35,947 nucleotides of DNA from Pirellulales bacterium (lineage in GTDB: Bacteria; Planctomycetota; Planctomycetia; Pirellulales; JADZDJ01). Positions 16,125-23,928 of this stretch are shown in pieces. Made by a program: the position numbers and the translations under genes. The notes beneath the pieces were generated by a model, which worked only from the letters and a program-made list of their open reading frames with translations, did no database searches and was not told the DNA's origin. The DNA is taken from the NCBI GenBank assembly GCA_035499655.1, contig DATJYL010000182.1, positions 1 to 35,947 on the forward strand. Reading direction: 5' to 3'. Positions within the stretch are counted from its first letter, which is position 1; each line of letters begins with the position of its first letter.

Positions 16125-18392
16125 ATGGCATGTTTTCAAAATCGCGTTCTGTTGGCGATGATCCTGGGACTGGCCCTGCTGGCCCCTGGAAGTGCCGGGG
16201 CTCAGACTTCAGGCGCGGCAGCCGGCGGCGGGAATGAGAAATCGTCGAGCGAAAAGCCGACGGGCGATAAAGCGGCGGGTGACAAGCCGTCGGCTGACAA
16301 ACCCGCAGCTGACAAACCCGGGGACGATCATCCGCCAGCCGACCCAACGCCAGCGAAAGGTCCGGACGGAGCAGCGGCGCCAGCGGCGAATGTTTCTTTA
16401 CCGTCGGAACAAGCCAAGCTGGCCGGCAAGTACAAGGAGCTGGAGCGGGTCATTCTGCGGATGGCGGAAGTGATGCAGGCCAGCGATCCGAAGCGGGCCG
16501 CCCTGCTAAGGCAAGCGTTTGCCCAAAGCAAAGAGAAACAAATCGATTCGCAATATGAAGACCTGGTGAAGCTGCTCCAGCAGGAGCAACTGTATCAGGC
16601 TTCCAAAGGCCAGGCGGCCATGCAGCAAGACCTGGATCAATTGCTGCAGTTGTTGCTCAGCGGCGAACGCGACAAGCAAATTCCCAACGAGCGGGCCGAG
16701 ATTAAACGCTTTATCGAACGGATCAACAAGCTGATCCGCGAAGAGCAGGGCATTCAAGGCGAAACCGAAGGGCAAGGGGATGCCGACGATTTGATCAAGC
16801 AGCAAGAGAACGTCGCCAACAAGACGGGCGAACTGACGCAGGACCTGAATAAATTCAATGCCTTGAATCATCCGGCCGGCGGAGCGAGTGACAAACCAGG
16901 CGACCAAGGGAACGAAAAATCGGACGAGAAAAATGCCGACGGCAAAAACCCCGATGGGAAAAATGCTGACGGCAAGAATTCGGACGAGAAAAACGGAGAC
17001 GACAAGAACTCGGACAGCAAGAAATCGGGCGAGGAGAAATCGAACGAGAAGGCCGGCAGCCCTTTAGGCCAGGGGGAGAAACAGGATGGGGCCACTGAAG
17101 GTGAGAAGTCAGGAGACAAATCAGCCGACGCATCTGGACAAAAAGGCGTGCCGGCGGGACAGAAGAGCGACGGCAAATCGGGAGAGCAAAAGGCCGACGC
17201 GCAGAAATCAGGCGCGCAGAAGTCCGGCGATCAAAAATCGGAAAATCAACAGCCGGGCGACCAGCAGAGCCAACAGAAGCCGGGGGGCCAAAAATCCGGG
17301 AATCAAAAGTCCGGCGATCAGAAATCCAACGCTCAAAAATCGGACCAGCAGCCGCCGCAAAAATCGGACGGAGAGAAATCGGATCAGCAGAAATCGGACC
17401 AGCAGAAGTCAGACCAACCGTCCGGCGGCCAATCGGACCAACCGTCGCATGACAAATCGCAACAGGGAGGTCAAGGCAAGCAAAGCAAAGCGCAAAACGG
17501 TCAACCCAACGACAACGATAACGACGCGGACAAGCAAAACAACTCGGATCAACAACAATCGGATAACGACGATACGCCGGCCCGCAAGCGCGTCCAACAG
17601 GCGGAAAACCGCATGCGCGCAGCCAAGCGCCAATTGGAACAAGCCCAGCGTCGCGGGGCGGCTGACCAGCAGCAGCGGGCCGTGGAGGAATTGAAGCAGG
17701 CCAAGGCCGAGCTGGAAGAAATTTTGCGGCAGTTGCGCGAGGAGGAAATCGAACGGGTGTTGGCGCAGCTGGAAGGCCGGTTCCGCAAAATGTTGGAGAT
17801 GCAGATTGAGGTTTATGAAGGGACTATCGCCCTGGATCGCACGGCGGAAGAAGACCGCGACCGTGACACGGAAATGGAAGCCGGCAAGCTGGGACGCAAG
17901 GAAGCGGACATCACCGGCGAGGCCGATAAGGCGCTGGCCTTGTTGCACGAGGAAGGTTCTTCAGTGGCCTTTCCCGAAACGGTCGAGCAAATGCGCGAAG
18001 ACATGGATCAGGTGAAAACGCGGCTGGATCGGGCGAACATCGGCCAAATTACCCAGGGCATTGAGCAAGACATTGTCAAATCGCTGGAGGAAATGGTGGC
18101 GGCGCTGCAAAAGGCGCAGAAAGATCAGCAGCAGCGACAAGGCGGCGCAGGGGGCGGTGGCGGCGGTGGCCAGCAAGATCAGCCGCTGGTGGACGCCATC
18201 GCCGAATTGAAAATGATCCGCGCTTTGCAAATGCGTGTAAACACCCGCACCGAGCGCTATTCCAAATTGTTGCAAGACGGCGCCGAGCAGGCCGAAGCTC
18301 CCGATTTGCTGGAGGCGGTCAAGCGGCTTAGCGAACGAGAACAGCGAATTTACCAAACCACGCGGGACATTGTGGTGGGAAAGAACAAATGA
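16125..18392 (+). CDS. Exported Lys/Asp/Ser/Gln-rich low-complexity coiled-coil protein
   Basis: 755 residues from ATG 16125, chosen because it starts a clean signal peptide (basic start, 'LLAMILGLALLAPGSAGA', cleavage before QTSG) and has AAAGGA 11 bases upstream; an ATG at 16053 would bury the signal peptide. After a helical part (about 90-255) comes a long disordered stretch, about 258-480, built of 'KSGDQKS', 'KNADGKN' and 'QQKSDQ' units. The C-terminal 270 residues are strongly helical coiled coil, with a Gly run near 675-685. No enzymatic motif is visible. Its position after the DUF4175-like protein suggests a periplasmic partner or tether. The stop overlaps the next ATG by four bases. 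Confidence 0.85.
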   Translation: MACFQNRVLLAMILGLALLAPGSAGAQTSGAAAGGGNEKSSSEKPTGDKAAGDKPSADKPAADKPGDDHPPADPTPAKGPDGAAAPAANVSLPSEQAKLAGKYKELERVILRMAEVMQASDPKRAALLRQAFAQSKEKQIDSQYEDLVKLLQQEQLYQASKGQAAMQQDLDQLLQLLLSGERDKQIPNERAEIKRFIERINKLIREEQGIQGETEGQGDADDLIKQQENVANKTGELTQDLNKFNALNHPAGGASDKPGDQGNEKSDEKNADGKNPDGKNADGKNSDEKNGDDKNSDSKKSGEEKSNEKAGSPLGQGEKQDGATEGEKSGDKSADASGQKGVPAGQKSDGKSGEQKADAQKSGAQKSGDQKSENQQPGDQQSQQKPGGQKSGNQKSGDQKSNAQKSDQQPPQKSDGEKSDQQKSDQQKSDQPSGGQSDQPSHDKSQQGGQGKQSKAQNGQPNDNDNDADKQNNSDQQQSDNDDTPARKRVQQAENRMRAAKRQLEQAQRRGAADQQQRAVEELKQAKAELEEILRQLREEEIERVLAQLEGRFRKMLEMQIEVYEGTIALDRTAEEDRDRDTEMEAGKLGRKEADITGEADKALALLHEEGSSVAFPETVEQMREDMDQVKTRLDRANIGQITQGIEQDIVKSLEEMVAALQKAQKDQQQRQGGAGGGGGGGQQDQPLVDAIAELKMIRALQMRVNTRTERYSKLLQDGAEQAEAPDLLEAVKRLSEREQRIYQTTRDIVVGKNK
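16897..17440 (+). repeat. Degenerate in-frame tandem repeats encoding the K/S/D/Q-rich linker
   Basis: The stretch is made of short degenerate units rich in AAATCGGA and AAAAATCC words. The clearest part is a 15-base tandem unit, AAATCGGAYCAGCAG, at 17376-17390 and 17391-17405, with a diverged third copy at 17406-17420. All units are multiples of three bases, so copy-number changes would lengthen or shorten the linker without breaking the frame. Confidence 0.7.
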
Positions 18393-19579
18393 CGCGAAAT
18401 GCAACTTGGAAAACATGGCGGCGAGGAGCGAAAGGCGAATGCCTGCCGGCAAGAAGGGTGTTGCTGGGATTGATTGTTCTTCTGGCGATTTTCGCGGCAA
18501 CCGCTCGGGCACAGGTGGCGCTGGATGAAGAATTTGGCCGTGAACCCACGTGGAAAATTCCCACGGCGGCGGAAGTGCGCGGCGAAGTGCTGGCTTGGAT
18601 GAACGAACAAAAAACCGACGAGGCGCTTCGCCAGCAAGCCGCCGCACTCTGGCCGGAAAAAGCAGCCGAGCCGGCCCAAACCAGCGGGACAACAAGTTCA
18701 ACACCGCTCCTGGGACGCGTCGTGACGACTTTTGCGCTGGTTAATCCGGACGCCAAACAATTGGCCGACGTGTGTTCCAAACCGCACGGCGAAGCAAAAA
18801 CGCCGGAATTCGCCTGGCTGTCGGACGAAAAAACGCCGGCGTTCTTCCGCAACAATATGCGGTTGTGGTTAGGCCAATGGCTGACTCAGGAGCGGCTGTA
18901 CGACGAGGGCCTGGAACAACTGAAGGGCTTGCAACCGGCGGACGTGGTCGATCCGGCCGCGCTGTTGTTTTACCAGAGCGTGTGCCATCACTGGATGCTG
19001 CACAAAGACGAAGGGTTGAAAACCATCGCCCAATTGCTGGAGCAGCGGAAGGCCATTCCGCGGCGCTATGAGGAAGTGGCCGAGTTGATGCAGACAGATT
19101 TATCGGGCTTGGAGGATGAATCGCTGGATCACATTTCGCGGCGAATGAACGACGTGACGCGGCGGCTGGATTTCGGCCGGGCCGGCAAGAAGGTGCGCGG
19201 CGAGGAGGACGGCATTGTCGCGTCGCTGGATAAATTGATCAAGCAACTGGAAGATATGGCCAATGGCATGGGGGGCGGCGGCGGGCAGGGAGAAGGTCAA
19301 GGTCAAGAGCAACCCGGCGAACCCGGCGGCCAGGGAAATCCCCAAGGCATTCGTTCGCGCAATCCGGCGGCCGACAGCCGCTTGGCGCGTGGCCGAGGAG
19401 CAGGCGAAGTGAAAAGCAAAGACATTGGCAACCAGAGCGGTTGGGGGGACCTGCCGCCCAAAGATCGTGAAGAAGCCATGCAGCAAATCAGCAAAGATTT
19501 TCCCTCGCACTACCGCGACGTGATCGAGCAATACTTCCGAAGGCTGGCCGCGGAAGATGAGGACAAGCAGCAGAAGTAA
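18389..19579 (+). CDS. Exported planctomycete-type conserved coiled-coil protein
   Basis: 396 residues. The ATG overlaps the previous stop (ATGA), supporting this start. A basic N-terminus is followed by the hydrophobic stretch 'VLLGLIVLLAIFAATARA' and cleavage before QVAL. The body is helical. A Gly/Gln/Pro-rich linker lies near 293-318. The C-terminus contains 'WGDLPPKDREEAMQQ' and 'FPSHYRDVIEQYFRRLA', a conserved tail that I associate with planctomycete proteins encoded beside MoxR/VWA operons. No catalytic motif is visible. The gap to the next gene is eight bases. It is probably a periplasmic component working with the preceding coiled-coil protein. Confidence 0.8.
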   Translation: MTRNATWKTWRRGAKGECLPARRVLLGLIVLLAIFAATARAQVALDEEFGREPTWKIPTAAEVRGEVLAWMNEQKTDEALRQQAAALWPEKAAEPAQTSGTTSSTPLLGRVVTTFALVNPDAKQLADVCSKPHGEAKTPEFAWLSDEKTPAFFRNNMRLWLGQWLTQERLYDEGLEQLKGLQPADVVDPAALLFYQSVCHHWMLHKDEGLKTIAQLLEQRKAIPRRYEEVAELMQTDLSGLEDESLDHISRRMNDVTRRLDFGRAGKKVRGEEDGIVASLDKLIKQLEDMANGMGGGGGQGEGQGQEQPGEPGGQGNPQGIRSRNPAADSRLARGRGAGEVKSKDIGNQSGWGDLPPKDREEAMQQISKDFPSHYRDVIEQYFRRLAAEDEDKQQK

Positions 19580-19587
19580 CGTCGAAA

Positions 19588-20850
19588 ATGAGAAGCACGG
19601 CTCGGTTCGGTTTTCAAAAGGATTTTGCATTCATGTTTGGTTCGCTGATTTTAATGGCCGCAGTCGCCGTGGGTTCGCCCGAGGTGCAGGTGAACACCGT
19701 CGATGGCGGCGTTACAAAGGGAGAATTGCAGCAACTTTCCACGGATGGCATCGAACTCAAGACCGAAAATGGCGATGCAAAGCTGCCGCTCAGCCAAGTT
19801 TTGAACGTCGTGCCGCAGTCCATGGTTCCCCCGGCTGTTGAAAAACCGGCGGCCTGGATTGAATTGATCGATGGTTCCAAGCTGGCGACGAGCGAGTTCA
19901 CCGTTGAAGACGGTTCGGCTAACTTGATTTTTGATGCTGACAAAACCGCAAAGATATCCACGACTGCAATCCACAGCGTCCGGTTTTCACGGCCCGATGA
20001 TCCTGCTTCCGCTGTCTGGCCGAAAAATGTCGGCGCCGATGCAACCGGCGATTTGTTAGTTGTACGCAAAAAGGATCAAATAGATTTCATGGAAGGCAGC
20101 GTGGGGGAAGTCGATGAAAATTACGTGATTTTGAAAGTCGATGGTGAAACCTATCCCGTCAGCCGCGCAAAAGTTGACGGCTTAGTTTACTTTCACAAAA
20201 TGGCCGACAAACTTCCTGATCCGGTATGTGTTGTTGAGAATGCGTCTGGCTGGCGCTTGTACGCGAAAGAATTGTCGTTCGTCCCGCCAAACAATACATA
20301 TCCTGCTGGGCGCTTCGAAGTCACCACGCTCTCTGGTGATAAATTTTTCTTTCTCTCTGGCGATCAAGTCACCAAGCTCGATTTTTCCGCCGGCAAAGTT
20401 GCTTTCCTCAGCGATTTGGAACCGGAAAGCACGCAGTGGACGCCGTATCTGGATTTCGGCAACGCGGTCCCGGCCATGGCGCAATATTATGCCCCGCTAC
20501 GTGACGAAGGGCGCGAGCATCAACCGATCCGCTTGGGCGGGAAGACGTATAACAAAGGTCTGGCTCTGTATAGCCGCACCGCTTTGGAGTACCGTGTGCC
20601 CGCAGGCATGAAACAATTCAAAGCCACCGCCGGCATTGACGATGCCGTGCGAGAAGCGGGCCATGTGCGACTCTCGATTTCGGCCGATGGGAAATCGCTG
20701 TTCGATCGGGCGCTTACCGGAAAGGACGCGCCGGTGGATGTGGATTTGAACGTGGCTGGCGCCAAGCGGCTTTCCATTTTGGTCGATTACGGCGACCAAT
20801 TCGACGCGGGCGATTTTCTCGACCTCGCAGAGGCAAGGATGTTGAAATGA
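19588..20850 (+). CDS. Exported NPCBM-domain protein
   Basis: 420 residues from ATG 19588; ATG 19633 is a plausible alternative that gives a shorter signal peptide. The hydrophobic stretch 'FGSLILMAAVAVGS' marks export. Residues about 30-250 are beta-rich, with repeated 'xxDG...L' strands similar to SH3-like or LamG-like small barrels. The last 130 residues ('GGKTYNKGLALYSRTALEY' ... 'KRLSILVDYGDQFDAGDFLDLAEARM') match the NPCBM fold, a putative carbohydrate-binding module found at ends of glycosidases and widespread in planctomycetes. No glycosidase domain is present, so a binding role at the cell surface is the best guess. Its end overlaps the first HtrA gene by four bases (ATGA). Confidence 0.85.
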   Translation: MRSTARFGFQKDFAFMFGSLILMAAVAVGSPEVQVNTVDGGVTKGELQQLSTDGIELKTENGDAKLPLSQVLNVVPQSMVPPAVEKPAAWIELIDGSKLATSEFTVEDGSANLIFDADKTAKISTTAIHSVRFSRPDDPASAVWPKNVGADATGDLLVVRKKDQIDFMEGSVGEVDENYVILKVDGETYPVSRAKVDGLVYFHKMADKLPDPVCVVENASGWRLYAKELSFVPPNNTYPAGRFEVTTLSGDKFFFLSGDQVTKLDFSAGKVAFLSDLEPESTQWTPYLDFGNAVPAMAQYYAPLRDEGREHQPIRLGGKTYNKGLALYSRTALEYRVPAGMKQFKATAGIDDAVREAGHVRLSISADGKSLFDRALTGKDAPVDVDLNVAGAKRLSILVDYGDQFDAGDFLDLAEARMLK

Positions 20851-22802
20851 AATACCGCTTTCCAATTTGCCCGATTGTGGCGCTGTTGATGGCGGCGGGC
20901 GCCACCCGGACCACGATCGCAGAAGAAGCGGCGCTGAAAATCGATCCCGCCGTCGCTCAGGCCGAGCAAGCCCGCATTGCCGCAGTGGCCAAAGCGATGC
21001 CATCGGTGTTGGCTATCTTCGTGCCCGGAGGGCAGGGGGGCGGTTCGGGGGTCGTCATCTCGCCCGACGGTTACGCCTTGACCAATTTTCACGTGGCCCG
21101 GCCGTGCGGCACGTTCATGAAGTGCGGCATGGCTGACGGCAAGCTGTACGATGCGGTGATCGTGGGGCTCGATCCGGTGGGGGACGTGGGCTTGATAAAA
21201 CTGTACGGCCGCGATGATTTTCCCGCCGCCGAATTGACCGACAGCGACGAAGTGCAACCGGGCGATTGGTGCTTCACTATGGGCAACCCGTTTTTGCTGG
21301 CCACCGATTTTCGTCCCAGCGTGGCTTATGGCGTGGTGTCGGGGGTGCATCGCTACCAATATCCTTCGGGCACGCTGTTGGAATACACCGACTGTTTGCA
21401 GGTCGATGCGGCCATTAATCCGGGCAATTCGGGCGGACCGTTGTTCGACGCCCAGGGACGATTGATCGGCATCAATGGCCGCGGTTCGTTCGAGAAGCGC
21501 GGGCGAGTGAATGTCGGGGTGGGCTACGCCATTTCGATCAACCAAATCAAAAACTTTTTGGGCGATTTGAAATCGGGCCGGATTGTCGATCATGCCACGC
21601 TGGGCGCAAGGGTGGCCACTTCGGACGATGGCCGCGTGCTGGTGAGCGATATTCTGGAACACAGCGACGCTTACCGACACGGCTTGCGCTACGACGACGA
21701 AATTGTGTCGTTTGCCGGGCGGCCTGTTCACAGCGTGAACGGTCTGAAAAACGACCTCGGCATTTTTCCCAAAGGATGGCGGGTGGCAATCACCTACCGC
21801 CGCGATGGAAAAAATACGGACACGTTTGTGCGCTTGATGGGCGTGCACACCGAAGCGGAGTTGCTGGCAAAGATTGATGCGGAGCGCGAACTGGAACCGC
21901 CCAGACCTAATGGGCGGCAACCGCGCGACGGCCGTCGACCCGGGAACGAGCCACAACCCGGGCAGCCGCCCAAGCCGGGCGACCAACCTCAGCCTGGAGA
22001 GCAACCGAAGCCGGGCGAAGAGCCAAAACCAGGCGAACCGCCCAAGCTGCCCGCCAACCCCAGCGAGTTGGAACAGGCCGTTCACGCGCCCGTGCCGGAA
22101 GAATTGAAAAAGCAATACGAAGAACGGACTGGTTACGCGAATTTCTATTTCAATCGCGAAAACACACAGCGCGTTTGGAAAGCGCTAGTTGCCAAAGGAG
22201 ATTTTGCCCAAGCGGCCGGCACGTGGACCCTACGCGGTCAACAAATTGCCGCGGCTCCCATGTTCGGTCCGCCGGCCATTGTGCAGAACATGTCGCCCGG
22301 CCCGGTGACAATTCATCTGAGCGAGACGGACTGCGACATGGATTTACCGACGAGTCCGGCGCCGTCGAAAATCACCGTGACCGATGGAATCGACGCCGGC
22401 GCGAATCCGGCCATTTTGAATCCGCCCGGCAGCGGCGGCTTGCTGGCCGCGCTTCAACTGTGGCGCAAGCTGTTGGTCGGCGGCCCCGGGAAATACGGCC
22501 AAGTGACGTACGAAGGCTTAGCACCAGTGCCCGGTCACAACGGCCTGTGCGACGTACTGCTGGCCGTGGGCGAAGGGGTCGATACGCGATTTTATTGCGA
22601 CCCCGCCGACGGCACGCTGCTATGCCTGGAAATGTATCCGGACGACGAGACCGATCCGTGCGAGGTATACTTCGGCGAATATCGGGAAGAACAAGGCCAT
22701 TGGTTGCCGCACCGCATGGAGGTGCGTTGCGGCGATGCTGTGTTTGGCGTGTTCGCGCTGACGGGGTTCGATTTGCAAAAAGCTGCGGAGAAAACACCGT
22801 GA
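20847..22802 (+). CDS. HtrA/DegP-like S1C serine protease with PDZ and extra C-terminal domain
   Basis: 651 residues with a signal peptide ('IVALLMAAGATRTTIA'). The trypsin-like S1C domain has an intact triad: His82 in 'TNFHVARP', Asp113 in 'GDVGLIKL' and Ser195 in 'NPGNSGGPLF', all in the expected spacing. One PDZ domain follows at about 240-330. A Pro/Gly/Gln/Glu-rich linker of 'KPGEQP' units lies near 352-405. A further ~230-residue domain of mixed helix and strand follows and is not part of normal HtrA. Its 'LLCLEMYPDDETDPCEVYF' and 'LPHRMEVRCGDAVFG' strands suggest a LolA-like half-barrel, which is only an inference. It is probably a periplasmic protease, first of three consecutive paralogues. 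The stop overlaps the next ATG by one base. Confidence 0.9.
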   Translation: MKYRFPICPIVALLMAAGATRTTIAEEAALKIDPAVAQAEQARIAAVAKAMPSVLAIFVPGGQGGGSGVVISPDGYALTNFHVARPCGTFMKCGMADGKLYDAVIVGLDPVGDVGLIKLYGRDDFPAAELTDSDEVQPGDWCFTMGNPFLLATDFRPSVAYGVVSGVHRYQYPSGTLLEYTDCLQVDAAINPGNSGGPLFDAQGRLIGINGRGSFEKRGRVNVGVGYAISINQIKNFLGDLKSGRIVDHATLGARVATSDDGRVLVSDILEHSDAYRHGLRYDDEIVSFAGRPVHSVNGLKNDLGIFPKGWRVAITYRRDGKNTDTFVRLMGVHTEAELLAKIDAERELEPPRPNGRQPRDGRRPGNEPQPGQPPKPGDQPQPGEQPKPGEEPKPGEPPKLPANPSELEQAVHAPVPEELKKQYEERTGYANFYFNRENTQRVWKALVAKGDFAQAAGTWTLRGQQIAAAPMFGPPAIVQNMSPGPVTIHLSETDCDMDLPTSPAPSKITVTDGIDAGANPAILNPPGSGGLLAALQLWRKLLVGGPGKYGQVTYEGLAPVPGHNGLCDVLLAVGEGVDTRFYCDPADGTLLCLEMYPDDETDPCEVYFGEYREEQGHWLPHRMEVRCGDAVFGVFALTGFDLQKAAEKTP

Positions 22803-23884
22803 TGGGCCCACAGCAACAACCATCGTCTATTCCCGGAATTCATCGTCCGCGGCGTCACCCACTCGCTTGCGGTTTAGCAACGACCTGCTTGATCGCCCTG
22901 ACGGCTTTCGCGCCGCTGGGCGCTTCCACTGCTTGGGCCGCCAAAACGACCGACACCGTTCGGGAAGTGCAACGCAAAACGGTCAAAATTTACGGAGCCG
23001 GCGGTTTGCGCGGGTTGGAGGCGTATCAATCGGGCTTTTTAATTTCGGCCGACGGGTACGTGCTGACAGTTTTCAGCCACGTGCTCGATTCCGACACCAT
23101 TACCGTCACGCTGGACGACGGGCGAAAACTAGACGGAAAACTGGTGGGGGCCGACCCGCGTTTGGAAATCGCGGTGCTCAAAATCGACGCCGCAGATTTG
23201 CCGCATTTCGATTTGCAGCAGGCAAAAGCCGGCGTGGAAGGCACACGGGTGCTGGCGTACAGCAATTTGTTCGGCGTGGCCACGGGGGACGAACCGGTGA
23301 GCGTGCTGCACGGCTCGATTGCCGCGGTAACGACGCTGGCGGCCCGGCGGGGGGCGTATGAAATTGCGTATCAAGGGCCCGTGTATGTGTTGGACGCCAT
23401 GACCAATAATCCGGGCGCGGCCGGTGGCGCGCTCACGAATTTGAATGGTCAATTATTGGGGCTGTTGGGAAAGCAATTGCGGAATTCGCGGAATAACATT
23501 TGGCTCAACTACGCCTTGCCGGCCAGCGAATTAGCGCCAGCCGTGGAAGCCATTAAGGCGGGGAAAAGTCAGGCCCAGACAACCCCTGCCACGCCCGCCC
23601 ATCCGGAACAGACATTGACGGCGGCCGATCTGGGGCTGGTGTTGGTTCCGAATGTGTTGGAGCGCACGCCGCCGTTTGTAGACACGGTGCGGGAGAATTC
23701 GCCGGCGGCCAAGGCCGGCATTCGTCCGGATGATTTAGTGGTTTTCGTCGATAATCAATTGGTGCAATCGTGCAACGCACTGGCGACGGAATTAGCAAAG
23801 CTTGACCGCGACGCCGAAGTGCACTTAGTATTGCTGCGCTCCGGCGAGTTGACGGATGTTACGCTGAAGCCCGGCGGCGAATGA
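22802..23884 (+). CDS. Catalytically impaired HtrA-like protein with PDZ
   Basis: 360 residues from ATG 22802, which overlaps the previous stop (TGATG). An Arg/His-rich n-region and hydrophobic stretch end in A-W-A before AKTT. The S1C fold is recognisable, but only His93 ('FSHVLDS') is kept. The Asp position is Glu122 ('DPRLEIAVLKI'), and the nucleophile position is Ala207 ('NNPGAAGGAL' in place of NPGNSGG). A PDZ domain covers about 280-355 ('VRENSPAAKAGIRPDDLVVF'). The frame is long and intact, so this looks like a maintained pseudoprotease, not a decaying gene. It may act as a regulatory or peptide-binding partner of the upstream active HtrA. Confidence 0.88.
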   Translation: MGPQQQPSSIPGIHRPRRHPLACGLATTCLIALTAFAPLGASTAWAAKTTDTVREVQRKTVKIYGAGGLRGLEAYQSGFLISADGYVLTVFSHVLDSDTITVTLDDGRKLDGKLVGADPRLEIAVLKIDAADLPHFDLQQAKAGVEGTRVLAYSNLFGVATGDEPVSVLHGSIAAVTTLAARRGAYEIAYQGPVYVLDAMTNNPGAAGGALTNLNGQLLGLLGKQLRNSRNNIWLNYALPASELAPAVEAIKAGKSQAQTTPATPAHPEQTLTAADLGLVLVPNVLERTPPFVDTVRENSPAAKAGIRPDDLVVFVDNQLVQSCNALATELAKLDRDAEVHLVLLRSGELTDVTLKPGGE

Positions 23885-23928
23885 CGGGACCATGCTCAGC
23901 TGCCCGGCAATTCGAAACAGGAATGGGG

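Noticed and set aside
16897-17440. Repeat-rich stretch considered as a CRISPR array
   Set aside because: Units are short, degenerate, in frame and have no unique spacers of constant size. The stretch encodes a continuous low-complexity linker.
20787-22115. Long minus-strand open frame of 442 codons opposite the first HtrA gene
   Set aside because: The plus strand there encodes a clear S1C protease with triad and PDZ. The opposite frame gives a His/Arg/Gln-rich protein without domain features, a typical shadow of GC-rich coding DNA.
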